DNA from: Clostridium sp. UBA701
GTDB taxonomy: Bacteria > Bacillota > Clostridia > Clostridiales > Clostridiaceae
Assembly: GCA_002298125.1 (NCBI GenBank)
Contig: DBMJ01000022.1
Coordinates: 36,162-100,161 of the forward strand
Direction of reading: 5' to 3'
Length of the DNA stretch: 64,000 bases
Shown here: piece by piece, positions 1-8,305 of the stretch
Layout of the letters: every line of letters starts with the position of its first letter
Position numbering within the stretch: the stretch's first letter is position 1
Program-made: the position numbers and the translations under genes
Notes under the pieces: model-generated
What the model saw: only the letters and a program-made list of their open reading frames with translations
Database searches by the model: none
What the model was told of the DNA's origin: nothing

Positions 1-836
1 CCTCTGAGATAGACCGACAAAAAGCTGATGCAGAAAATCAAAAGCAAGCAGAAGAAGCGAAAAAGGCGGAGGAGCTTAAGAGACAAGAGGAGGCAAGGAA
101 GGCCGAGGAGCTAAAAAAACAGGAGGAGGCTAAAAAAGCTCAGGAGGTTAAAAAGCTGGAGGAGTCCAAAAAACCGCAGCCTGAAAAACAACCTGAAACC
201 CCAGCACAAAAATCCCTTATTGAAGCCTTAGCTCCTCGTTTGGGAATTAGCAGACAAGCTATGATAGTTATAGGCAGCAGCACCTCTAGCGTTAATACCA
301 CCTTTGAGGTCTATGAAAAGGATGAAAATGGTGTGTGGAATAAAAAATGGACTTTTCCCTCTGTTATAGGCTATAACGGTATGAGTACTAAGCATGTAGA
401 GGGTGATGGTACCTCTCCTATGGGTATTCATAATTTCCTCTTTATGTTTGGAAGCGCTGAAAATCCAGGGGTAAAGATGGAATATAGAAAGACAAGACCT
501 GGAGATTACTGGATTTCAGATGTGCATTCTCCTCACTATAATGAGTGGGTCCATTATGATGGAGACCGCAGCGATTTAGGAAACCCTAAGGATATTGAAG
601 ACCTCTATGCCATAAAGTCCTATAAATATGCTGCAGCTTTAGATTATAATTATGGTGGAAAAAGAGTAATAGGTAAAGGCTCTGCAATATTTCTTCATAT
701 TAGAGGAGGCAGTAGCACGGCAGGCTGTGTTGCTCTTTCTGAAGATAATCTGCTTAAGGTCTTAAAATGGATGGATCCAGCAAAGAGCCCTAAAATAGTC
801 ATAGGAACTGAAGCCTACCTTAGAAGCTTAAAATGA
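1..836 (+). CDS. L,D-transpeptidase (YkuD-like) C-terminal part, 5' truncated by window
   Basis: The frame is open to the left edge, so the start lies outside the window. The first ~70 codons visible are a Lys/Glu/Ala-rich stretch with repeated KAEEL and QEEAKKA-type units, probably a helical or coiled-coil stalk, followed by a short Pro/Gln-rich linker. The last ~200 residues resemble a YkuD-type catalytic domain: HIRGG is followed by TAGCV, matching the family's His and nucleophilic Cys. The Arg that usually follows GC[IV] is Ala here (GCVAL). Enzymes of this family make 3-3 peptidoglycan cross-links or attach proteins to the wall, outside the membrane. The export signal would be in the missing N-terminus. 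The family is fairly sure, the substrate unknown. Confidence 0.75.
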   Translation, partial: SEIDRQKADAENQKQAEEAKKAEELKRQEEARKAEELKKQEEAKKAQEVKKLEESKKPQPEKQPETPAQKSLIEALAPRLGISRQAMIVIGSSTSSVNTTFEVYEKDENGVWNKKWTFPSVIGYNGMSTKHVEGDGTSPMGIHNFLFMFGSAENPGVKMEYRKTRPGDYWISDVHSPHYNEWVHYDGDRSDLGNPKDIEDLYAIKSYKYAAALDYNYGGKRVIGKGSAIFLHIRGGSSTAGCVALSEDNLLKVLKWMDPAKSPKIVIGTEAYLRSLK

Positions 837-868
837 TATATGAAATTCCAAGCCTAATTTACTCTGCA

Positions 869-900
869 TTGACAAGAAGATTATTTTTAGGTAATATAAT
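869..900 (+). promoter_or_regulatory. Sigma-A-type promoter of the lysS T-box leader
   Basis: TTGACA at 869-874 is followed after 17 bp by TAATAT (892-897), overlapping TATAAT at 895-900. Transcription would start near 905-908, which places the whole T-box leader in the transcript. Confidence 0.65.
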
Positions 901-906
901 TACAAG

Positions 907-1200
907 ATAGAAACCATGATGAGAAGAGTAGATTAATTTTTCTTTTACAGAGAACTCCAGCTGCTGAGAAGGAGTATAGAAACTTTTATCGAAAAAGGTC
1001 TCTGAGTTTCACGCCGAGCCTTATATTAGGGGTAGGTTGTGCCGGGAGCTCCCGTTATAGAGCTAGAGTATAAGCTTTTGAAGCCGTACTTGAAGAGGTT
1101 TGTATGGTGACATATAAACAAACTGGGGTGGTACCACGAAGTTACATAACTCTCGTCCCCAAGGCCAAAGGTCTTGGGAGGTGAGGGTTTATTATTTTGT
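907..1200 (+). promoter_or_regulatory. T-box riboswitch, lysine specifier (AAG)
   Basis: This tRNA-sensing leader precedes a lysyl-tRNA synthetase. The canonical T-box bulge GGGTGGTACCACG is at about 1126-1138 and is followed by the ACTCTCGTCCCC antiterminator/terminator segment. An AGAAGAGTA motif near 924-932 fits the 5' side of the specifier loop. On the 3' side, CGAAAAAGG (990-998) can be laid without gaps on the B. subtilis glyQS segment as I recall it, which puts AAG (995-997), a Lys codon, at the specifier position. Known mechanism: uncharged tRNA pairs with specifier and bulge and stabilises the antiterminator. Inference: lysS is induced when tRNA-Lys is uncharged. Confidence 0.85.
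1151..1200 (+). terminator. T-box intrinsic terminator
   Basis: CCCCAAGGCC (1157-1166) pairs with GGTCTTGGG (1170-1178), extended by CTC/GAG on the outside, and is followed by a T-rich tract at 1188-1200. It is mutually exclusive with the antiterminator formed by the T-box bulge. Confidence 0.85.
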
Positions 1201-1253
1201 CCTTTAATAATCTGTGGAATAAAAACTATAATAATTAAAAAGGTGGTATCAAA

Positions 1254-2774
1254 ATGTATAGAGCTTATACTAAATTGGATAATTTAAGGCCTATAATGAC
1301 AGACGCTAATGAATTTGTAGTAGAGAGAATAAAGAAATTAAACAGTTTAATGGAGAGAGGTATAAATCCCTATCCCTACTCCTATGAGAATATAACCCAT
1401 ACGAGCTATATAGTAAATAACTTTGAAAATATATCAGAAGACATGGAGTTTACAGTTGCAGGAAGAGTTATGCTGCTTAGGAGAATGGGTAAGGCTACCT
1501 TCTTAAACCTAAGAGATCAACAGGGGAACATCCAAGTTTATATAAGCAAATCCATTGTGGGTGAAGATACCTACGAGATGGTTAAGCTTATGGATAGTGG
1601 AGATATTATCGGTGTTCAGGGTGCTGTATTCAAGACACAGACAGGAGAAATAACCATTAAAGCCCGTTCACTACTCATGCTTTCAAAATCTATTCGTCCC
1701 CTTCCTGAGAAATATCATGGAATACAGGATATGGACTTAAGACAGCGTCATCGTTCCCTGGATATGATTATGAATGAGGATGTGAAGGAGCGGTTTATTA
1801 AACGCTCTAAAGCAATGGCAGCTATAAGAGAATTTATGAGCAGCAAGGAATTTGTGGAAATGGAGACCCCTATACTAGATACTAAATATGGTGGAGGTGA
1901 GGCAAAACCCTTTGTAACAAAAGTAAATGCCTTAGATTCTGAAGTGTTTATGAACGTCTCTCCTGAGCTATATTTGAAAAGGCTTATGGTAGGCGGCATA
2001 GAACGAGTTTATACCATGGGACGCTCCTTTAGAAATGAAGGCATAGACAGAACTCATTATCCTGAGTTTACTCTCTTTGAATGCTACATGGCCTATGCAG
2101 ATTATAACGACATGATGGTACTTATGGAAAACCTCTATGAATTCGTGTTCAATAAGATAAATGGCTCCACCGTTATTAATTATGATGGTAGAGAAATTGA
2201 CTTTAAGGCTCCCTGGAAAAGACAGAGGATGTGCGATCTGGTAAAGGATGAAACAAAGCTTAACGTTGAATTTATGAGTGCTCAGGATATTAAAGCTGAC
2301 GTACTTAGTAGTGCACTTCTTAGTGATGAAATCAAAGATGGCTTTGATATAGAAAATGCCACCAAGGGTGATCTCATTTTAGCTCTATTTGACAAATTCT
2401 GTGCAGAAAAGCTTATAGAGCCAACCTTTGTAATTGATTTTCCCATAGAATCCTCCCCACTATGCAAGGTACATAGGAGTAATCCTGAGCTTATAGAAAG
2501 GTTTGAGCCCTATGCCAACGGAGTGGAGCTTGGAAATGCTTATTCAGAGCTAAATGATGCACTAAGACAGAGAGTACTACTTCACGAGCAAGCCAGCAAG
2601 TTAAGGGCTGGTCTTGAAACTGCAAGTCCCATGGATGAAGAATTTGCTGTGGCTATTGATACAGGTATGCCACCTGCAGGAGGGCTTGGAATAGGTATTG
2701 ATAGAATGATAATGTTCCTCACAAACTCCTATTCCATCCGTGATGTCATAGCTTTCCCATTGGTGAAGAGGTAA
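1254..2774 (+). CDS. lysS: Lysyl-tRNA synthetase, class II, T-box controlled
   Basis: The 506-residue protein charges tRNA-Lys. An N-terminal OB-fold anticodon-binding domain (about residues 65-155, with VAGRVMLLRRMGKATFLNL) precedes the class II core. Motif 2 is seen as GRSFRNEGID...PEFTLFECYMAYADY and motif 3 as GGLGIGIDRMIMFL near the C-terminus. The ATG at 1254 follows an AAGGTGG site. It stands alone behind the T-box leader. The sequence departs from the common housekeeping LysRS at several usually fixed places: RTHYPEF where TRHNPEF is usual, and an N-terminal extension MYRAYTKLDNLRP. It may therefore be a second, starvation-induced copy rather than the main enzyme. That last point is inference. 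Confidence 0.93.
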   Translation: MYRAYTKLDNLRPIMTDANEFVVERIKKLNSLMERGINPYPYSYENITHTSYIVNNFENISEDMEFTVAGRVMLLRRMGKATFLNLRDQQGNIQVYISKSIVGEDTYEMVKLMDSGDIIGVQGAVFKTQTGEITIKARSLLMLSKSIRPLPEKYHGIQDMDLRQRHRSLDMIMNEDVKERFIKRSKAMAAIREFMSSKEFVEMETPILDTKYGGGEAKPFVTKVNALDSEVFMNVSPELYLKRLMVGGIERVYTMGRSFRNEGIDRTHYPEFTLFECYMAYADYNDMMVLMENLYEFVFNKINGSTVINYDGREIDFKAPWKRQRMCDLVKDETKLNVEFMSAQDIKADVLSSALLSDEIKDGFDIENATKGDLILALFDKFCAEKLIEPTFVIDFPIESSPLCKVHRSNPELIERFEPYANGVELGNAYSELNDALRQRVLLHEQASKLRAGLETASPMDEEFAVAIDTGMPPAGGLGIGIDRMIMFLTNSYSIRDVIAFPLVKR

Positions 2775-2790
2775 TATGAAGTGAACTAAT

Positions 2791-2826
2791 GTATAGGTGG
2801 GTTTTCTACTCCACCTATATATTAGC
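2791..2826 (+). terminator. Hairpin downstream of lysS
   Basis: TATAGGTGG and CCACCTATA form a 9-bp stem around a 10-nt loop. The U-tract is poor on both strands, so efficiency is doubtful. It sits between the converging lysS and M20 genes. Confidence 0.45.
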
Positions 2827-2852
2827 CCAATTTATCCAAGGTGTTCCTTTTC

Positions 2853-4295
2853 TTAACATTCTTTCATCATTTCTCTATAGAACTCTAATACCCTCTCTAT
2901 GTTTTCCAAGCTTATTTTTTCATTAGTACCGTGCATAGAGCTTATATCCTTGTTGTGTATTTGATAGGGTGAAAATCGGTATATGCAGTTACATAGCTCC
3001 TCATATTTCCTTGCATCTGTTCCTGCTAGAACTATATAGGGACATACTATTGAGCCCTTAAAAACCCGACCTATTTTACTAGCAATAAGTTTAAACCCAT
3101 AGGAGTTTGTAGGTGATATATTTGAAGGATCCTCCAGCCTTAAAGCTTCTAATGATATTTTAGGACCAACAATTTTTCTAATATGGTCTAAAAGTTCCTG
3201 AGAGCTTTCCCAGGGTGCTATTCTAAAGTTTAGTACTGCACTAGCCTTCTGTGGAAGTATATTGGCAGCATTGCTTCCCTCAGCCATAGTTGCAGCAGTG
3301 GTGGTTCTTAGCAAGGCATTCCCTGAAAGTGAAGAAGAGAAAAATTTTTTAAATAGAGGTGCAAAGAGCCATAGGTTGGCTATTATAATTCTATTGCCAA
3401 AGCTCATATGAGGCCCCAAAAACTTCAACATCTCTTTAATAGGTGACCCAATTCTAGTCTTTAACTGATGTGCTTCAAGCTTTGTAATAGCGCTTGCTAT
3501 TTCCCCTAGGGCTGTATGTTTTGGAGGCATGGAGGAGTGCCCTCCACTACTTGCTGCAGTTAATTTTATATTTGCATAGCCCTTCTCCGCAATGCCTATT
3601 ACTGCAATTGGAGCCTCAATCCCTTTCATGGCTCCTTCTGTTACGCAGCCACCTTCATCCAGCACGTACTCAAATTTAATTCCTCTTTCCTTAAGTAAAG
3701 CTGCTATGGCTGTGGCTCCTTGTTTTCCGCCAACCTCTTCATCATGACCGAAGGCAATATAGATATCCCTCTTAGGAGTATAACCCTCCTCCAATAGCTG
3801 TTCTACAGTTTCAAGTATGCCAATAACTTGAATTTTAATATCCAGGGCTCCCCTTCCCCATAGGTAGTCATCCTTCACCATCCCACTAAAAGCATCAAAA
3901 TCCCAATCTCCCTCAGTACCCTTCTCCACTGGGACTACATCCATGTGAGCTGTATAAAGTACAGGCAGAAGTTCCTCTTCTCTTCCCTTCCACCTAAATA
4001 GAATACTGTAGTTATTAACTAATTCCCACTGAAGCTTTGAAAATACCTTTGGATAGCTCTCCTTAAGGAAGTCAATTAGCTCTTTAAATTTATTCCAATC
4101 TGTTTCATTATAATCAGTGTTAGATATGGTCTTAATTTTTATCGCTTGAGCTAAATTATTTACTGCCCTACTTATGGATATTTTCTCTGACTCTTTCACA
4201 GTGATATCTATTTTCTCTGGGGCAAATCTCATTGTCCTAACAATTATAACTATAGTTATTAGTAGAATTATCATTAAAAATAGTAAATATGGCAT
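2853..4295 (-). CDS. Membrane-anchored M20 family metallopeptidase
   Basis: This is a carboxypeptidase S/PM20D1-like hydrolase of the M20 (succinyl-diaminopimelate desuccinylase-like) family. An N-terminal hydrophobic segment (LLFLMIILLITIVIIV) anchors it, so the catalytic part probably faces outward. Metal and catalytic signatures are TAHMDVVP (first zinc ligand plus Asp), WGRGALDIK (bridging Asp) and GHDEEVGG (general-base Glu pair). The family cleaves dipeptides or N-acyl amino acids. I prefer the ATG at 4295, because GGAAG sits 8 nt upstream of it. An ATG at 4310 in the same frame has no ribosome binding site. The gene is last in an operon with two small membrane proteins, with which it probably cooperates. 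Confidence 0.85.
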   Translation of the reverse strand: MPYLLFLMIILLITIVIIVRTMRFAPEKIDITVKESEKISISRAVNNLAQAIKIKTISNTDYNETDWNKFKELIDFLKESYPKVFSKLQWELVNNYSILFRWKGREEELLPVLYTAHMDVVPVEKGTEGDWDFDAFSGMVKDDYLWGRGALDIKIQVIGILETVEQLLEEGYTPKRDIYIAFGHDEEVGGKQGATAIAALLKERGIKFEYVLDEGGCVTEGAMKGIEAPIAVIGIAEKGYANIKLTAASSGGHSSMPPKHTALGEIASAITKLEAHQLKTRIGSPIKEMLKFLGPHMSFGNRIIIANLWLFAPLFKKFFSSSLSGNALLRTTTAATMAEGSNAANILPQKASAVLNFRIAPWESSQELLDHIRKIVGPKISLEALRLEDPSNISPTNSYGFKLIASKIGRVFKGSIVCPYIVLAGTDARKYEELCNCIYRFSPYQIHNKDISSMHGTNEKISLENIERVLEFYREMMKEC

Positions 4296-4324
4296 TTTAA
4301 ACACTTCCATTTCTAATTGTAATG

Positions 4325-4990
4325 TTATACCCAGCCCTTATTGTACATCAGCCTAGCTGTAGCAATAGATATACCCCCGCATACAGGAATGAGCACTGCA
4401 ATTGGAACTGCCACAAAAGCAGACACCGTAATGGCAACTATTAACGGCACTATAGCAAGCTTCCACTGCTTAGATATCCAGTATATCCCTAGTCCTCCAA
4501 AAAGGGCAGGCAAAACATTCTGAAAAGCCGGTGCCAATACTGGTGAGCTTAATATTGGTTTCAATGGTACTATGGCGATTACCCCTATTATTATTACCAC
4601 CTCCGTAACCAGTGTGGAAGCAGCTATAGATATGGTAGATATTACATCTCCTTCCTTGGTAGAAGGCTTTACTCCAGCAGCTTCCATACACATAGATGCG
4701 CAGGGTATCTTAAGATTTGTAAGATTTCCACTTACGAAAGCCAGATAGGAACCCCCAGTGCCAAGCATTGGACAATATGTCAGCACCTCTGAAAGACATA
4801 TTGGAATTTCAATCATCCAAATTGAAAGTATTCCTGAAAACAAATTCTTAAGTGGTGGAAATAGGTTATACTTAAGACATATGACAGAGGGTACTGCAAA
4901 CATTAGTGCAAGAGCAAGTAACCCTGTTATTCTACCTAACCGATGTATCCTTTCATCATATTCATCTATCCTTATTAACTTGTTACTCAT
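4325..4990 (-). CDS. Polytopic membrane protein of the DUF5058/M20 operon
   Basis: A 221-residue protein with about five or six hydrophobic segments. The central GGSYLAFVSGNLTNLKIPCA segment is Gly- and polar-rich between membrane spans, as in transporter re-entrant loops. The ATG at 4990 has GGGGG nearby. The gene lies 11 bp after the DUF5058-like gene and 29 bp before the M20 gene, so the three are almost certainly co-transcribed. I do not recognise a named family. The constant pairing of two short membrane proteins suggests they form one heteromeric permease. That is inference. Confidence 0.7.
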   Translation of the reverse strand: MSNKLIRIDEYDERIHRLGRITGLLALALMFAVPSVICLKYNLFPPLKNLFSGILSIWMIEIPICLSEVLTYCPMLGTGGSYLAFVSGNLTNLKIPCASMCMEAAGVKPSTKEGDVISTISIAASTLVTEVVIIIGVIAIVPLKPILSSPVLAPAFQNVLPALFGGLGIYWISKQWKLAIVPLIVAITVSAFVAVPIAVLIPVCGGISIATARLMYNKGWV

Positions 4991-5001
4991 ATAAACACCC
5001 C

Positions 5002-5715
5002 CTATATATTTGAAAATAAAATTGCTAAGGCCATAGCCCCAATCATACTGATGGATAGGGCAAAATTATTAAGCCATTGTGCCTTAAACTTCTTAATTAA
5101 TAACCCCATTAAAGCCATTATGGCTGCGCTTGCAAGAAGGGTATATAGAGCTACCCCACCTTTAACCACTGGGTCTCCAATAAATACACAGAGCATGCCA
5201 AAATATAGAGCTGATATCATTATTTCAAGCCATTTGGAATCCTTTTTTCTCATATTGTTCATGCCCTTTTGAAGCTTTTTTAGAAATAAAATAGTTAATA
5301 CCAAGGACCAAATTATACCGAAAGTCATTACCCACATGGAGTTTGCAAAAACCTTATCCGTATATCCGGATGCCCCTAGGCCAGAAACTCCCATGCTTTT
5401 TGCACCAATATCTGCCGCCATTAGCTCATAGGGAGCTGAGCCTATAACTGATAGCCTTAACCAAGGGAATGGTATTCCTAGTACTGGTATCATTGCCATT
5501 AGAGACAGTATTATCGGTAACGAGGGCACTATGGAAAAAATTACACTGGATTTAATAGCATTGTTCAGCTTCTCTCTGCTCATGCCTATACGAAGACCTT
5601 CCCTATAAGCCTTTACTAGAAAGAAGGCAGCTTGTAGCATTACAAAGAGTATAACTATAATGACCATAACAAAAAGTGAGCTGCTGTTTGCGATATTAAG
5701 ATAAGAACTCATCAA
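5002..5715 (-). CDS. DUF5058 family membrane protein
   Basis: A 237-residue integral membrane protein with about six hydrophobic helices. The segment PVLGIPFPWLRLSVIGSAPYE matches my memory of the conserved core of DUF5058 proteins, which are about 230-240 residues long, so the length fits. No function is established that I know of. It is the first gene of a minus-strand operon ending in a membrane-anchored M20 peptidase. Together with the next gene it may import an amino acid derivative or small peptide that the hydrolase processes. Confidence 0.75.
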   Translation of the reverse strand: MMSSYLNIANSSSLFVMVIIVILFVMLQAAFFLVKAYREGLRIGMSREKLNNAIKSSVIFSIVPSLPIILSLMAMIPVLGIPFPWLRLSVIGSAPYELMAADIGAKSMGVSGLGASGYTDKVFANSMWVMTFGIIWSLVLTILFLKKLQKGMNNMRKKDSKWLEIMISALYFGMLCVFIGDPVVKGGVALYTLLASAAIMALMGLLIKKFKAQWLNNFALSISMIGAMALAILFSNI

Positions 5716-5829
5716 TATCCCCCCAAATTTTATATTCGCACTAGACTTTTATGTTCTCATTACTATAATTATACATAGACCTTCCAAAACCTTCTTTATC
5801 ATGTAAAAATATTCAGAATATTTCCCAGG

Positions 5830-5869
5830 AAAAAATGGTGTATATTGCCCAATGAGCATATACACCATC
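5830..5869 (-). terminator. Intrinsic terminator after the LCP gene
   Basis: On the minus strand ATGGTGTATAT pairs with ATATACACCAT around a 15-nt loop and is followed directly by TTTTTT. It ends transcription of the LCP gene. Confidence 0.8.
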
Positions 5870-5932
5870 TCTTTACTTAATAATATGAAATTTATCCCTC
5901 AACCTTAGTTTTTTCAAACATTAGTGCCTTGT

Positions 5933-7030
5933 TTAGAACTTAGGTTCCTTTGGTACTGGTTTTATATCCTTATAGATATAGTCATAAATTTGTTCTCTAG
6001 TAGCACTTTCATCATATTCTAAATACCATGCGCCCTTAGTGTTTGGCCAACAATAACCATCAAGAGGGAAACGTTCCTGTTCTATTGTCATTCCTCCTGT
6101 GGTTAACATCTTTGTACCTAAGGAAATAGCTTCTGTAGGTGTAAAGCTAGTATTTACAAAGGGTAAAAGCTTATTGGCTATAGCTGGAGCCTTAGCAGGA
6201 GTAGTTTTCATCAGTTTGTTGATAAGGCTTGTTAGTACCTTTCTCTGTCTTTCTGTTCTATCGAAGTCTCCATTTCCTAAATATCTTATTCTACAATAAG
6301 CAGTAGCTTGGGGACCATTTAGAGTTTGCATACCTGGAGAAGTAACAGTATATACCTTGCCCTTACCATCCATATCAACAAGACTCTGCTGATACCCATT
6401 TATATATTGAATTTCATTGCTCTTTACGTCTATGTCCACTCCACCTAAAGCATCAATGATTTGCTCTAAATCCTCAAATCTAACTGCAGCAAACTCCTTT
6501 ACATTAAGTCCAAAGTTCTGATTGATAGTCTTTAGGGTAAGCTGTGGTCCCCCTATTTCGTAAGCATGGTTTAACTTATCTCTTCCGTCTCGTCCAGGGA
6601 TTACCACATGAGAATCTCTCATTATAGAGGTGAGTTTAATCTTTTTTCTGTTAAAATCAATACTTACTACCATAGTAGCATCAGATCGGCCTACGTCTGT
6701 CTTATCTGCTCTATCTATGCCCAAAAAAGCTATACTTACAATGTCCCCTGAATCCTTTGTGTCCTTAAGCTTGTTTAAAATATTTTCATCAATGCCCAAG
6801 TCCTCATTATTACTAGAAAGCTTTGTATGCTGCATTTTGTTTAAAATTGAGTAACCATATCCTGTTGCTACCCCAACAATGACCAAAAGCACTGCCAACA
6901 CAATGAGCAACACCTTTTTTCCGGTGCTCATTTTTTTCTTCTTCCTTCTCTTTTGTTTTATATCGTTTCCCATGTTATTGCTTATGTTTTCATTATTCAT
7001 ATTTTCATTATTCATATTTTCTTTACTCAT
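5933..7030 (-). CDS. LCP family (LytR-CpsA-Psr) cell wall ligase
   Basis: LCP enzymes transfer undecaprenyl-linked glycopolymers (teichoic acids, capsule) to peptidoglycan outside the membrane. The 365-residue protein begins with Asn/Glu-rich repeats (ENMNN units), then a Lys/Arg patch and one transmembrane helix (VLLIVLAVLLVIVGVA). The LCP domain carries the family residues: FLGIDRAD, GRSDATMVVS with the Arg/Asp that bind pyrophosphate, SIMRDSHV, LNHAY, the GGVDI block, and DFDRTERQR. It stands alone between a terminator and the repeat-rich region upstream. Which polymer it transfers cannot be told from the sequence. Confidence 0.9.
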   Translation of the reverse strand: MSKENMNNENMNNENISNNMGNDIKQKRRKKKKMSTGKKVLLIVLAVLLVIVGVATGYGYSILNKMQHTKLSSNNEDLGIDENILNKLKDTKDSGDIVSIAFLGIDRADKTDVGRSDATMVVSIDFNRKKIKLTSIMRDSHVVIPGRDGRDKLNHAYEIGGPQLTLKTINQNFGLNVKEFAAVRFEDLEQIIDALGGVDIDVKSNEIQYINGYQQSLVDMDGKGKVYTVTSPGMQTLNGPQATAYCRIRYLGNGDFDRTERQRKVLTSLINKLMKTTPAKAPAIANKLLPFVNTSFTPTEAISLGTKMLTTGGMTIEQERFPLDGYCWPNTKGAWYLEYDESATREQIYDYIYKDIKPVPKEPKF

Positions 7031-7149
7031 ATTACTATCCTCACTTTACAATAAGTAAAATATTATTCAAACATCTCTTTATTATACTCCTAAAAACAAA
7101 AAAAACAATTAAATTTTGATAACAATTATTAACAATAATTATATTTATA

Positions 7150-7200
7150 CTTATATACTATTTCTATGTTTATATACTATTTCTATCCTTATATGCTCAG
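7150..7200. repeat. 19-bp tandem repeat, two full copies plus a partial
   Basis: The unit TTATATACTATTTCTAT recurs at 7150-7168 and 7169-7187, with a decayed third copy. It lies in the divergent intergenic region 7031-7283, which otherwise shows only an AT-rich stretch and a TATAAT box at 7233-7238 that may serve the flavodoxin gene. Confidence 0.7.
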
Positions 7201-7283
7201 TACCTTATTGTTTAATTAAAACTCAAACTGTGTATAATGTAACTAATTAGACTTTAATAGTATGTACTTTAGGGAGGATTTTA

Positions 7284-7784
7284 ATGGACACAAAAAGAGT
7301 TTTAGTAGTTTATTATTCCCGTACAGGCTTTACAAAAAAAGCTGTGCTTGATGTTGCTAAGTATTTTAACTGTGATATTGAATCCCTTATAGACAAAACA
7401 TCCCGTAAGGGCTTTTGGGGATATATTAAGGCGGCTTTCTGTGCTGTAACAAAAAAGGATACTAACTTGGAAGACATTAAATACAATCCAAAAAACTACG
7501 AAATAGTTATTCTTGCTACTCCAGTTTGGGTTTCTTCTCTCAGCTGTGCTCTAAAAACTTATATAAAGGAATATGGTAAGGAGATAAAACGAGCAGCACT
7601 TCTTACCACCTCTGGCTCTTCAGGAAATAGGGTTCAGACTATGCAAGCAGAAGAGCTGCTTAATAAACCTCTTGTAGCCTCTGAATTTGTATGTCAAAGG
7701 GAATTTAGAGATGAGACTTGGCCTGAAAAGACAAAAGCTTTTTCAGAATGTATAAAAGATAAGCTTTCTAACCTGTATTTATAA
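7284..7784 (+). CDS. Flavodoxin family protein
   Basis: A 166-residue soluble flavodoxin-fold protein. RVLVVYYSRTGFTKKAV at the N-terminus is the FMN phosphate-binding loop (here SRTGFT), and ILATPVWVSSLSCALKTYI and TTSGSSGN correspond to the other two FMN-contacting loops. Such proteins carry electrons or act as NAD(P)H:quinone-type flavoproteins in the cytoplasm. The ATG follows AGGGAGGATTTT. The gene is single, with repeat arrays on both sides. An exact redox partner cannot be named. Confidence 0.85.
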   Translation: MDTKRVLVVYYSRTGFTKKAVLDVAKYFNCDIESLIDKTSRKGFWGYIKAAFCAVTKKDTNLEDIKYNPKNYEIVILATPVWVSSLSCALKTYIKEYGKEIKRAALLTTSGSSGNRVQTMQAEELLNKPLVASEFVCQREFRDETWPEKTKAFSECIKDKLSNLYL

Positions 7785-7870
7785 TTATTTTAGAGCAGAA
7801 TTTTTACTTGAAGTAATATTTTAAATTTAAGATAATGATATTAATCTAAGGTAATTATTCAGTATAAAAT

Positions 7871-8050
7871 TATTCTTTGGTTTAAATCTATTATTTGGTT
7901 TACAGTTATTATTTAGCCTACAGTTATTATTTAGCCTACAGTTATTATTTAGCCTAAAGTTATTATTCAGCTTAATGTTGTTATTCAGCTTAATGTTGTT
8001 ATTTTATTTAAAGTTATTAATTGGTTTAAAGTTATTATTTGGTTCAAAGT
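7871..8050. repeat. 18-bp tandem array, ten copies
   Basis: Ten consecutive 18-bp units fill 7871-8050 without a gap. The central copies (7907-7960) read TATTATTTAGCCTACAGT, and the outer ones diverge to GGTTTA or CAGCTT in the middle. Every frame is interrupted in some copy, so it is not a coding repeat. The rest of the 521-bp gap 7785-8305 holds no gene that I can support. A TATAAT at 8186-8191 could belong to a promoter of the glycosyltransferase. Confidence 0.9.
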
Positions 8051-8305
8051 AATCGTTTTTTGACTGTATTATTACTTTAAAAAATGCAATTAATCTTACT
8101 AACTACTTTATTTATGTAATTTATCTTTTAGAAAAAAATAAGCAATTATTAAGAATTAATTACTATAATAATACTAAATTTATAGTATAATAGCCTTAGA
8201 CTAAATATTTACATTATTTAATAATTCATTTATCTATCCTATATGTCAGGTATATTTAATTACATTACAAAAATCTGCTAAATACTTGTATTTGAAGGTG
8301 AAGCT

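Noticed and set aside
7871..8050. Possible CRISPR array
   Set aside because: Units follow each other directly without unique spacers, units are only 18 bp and no cas genes are present.
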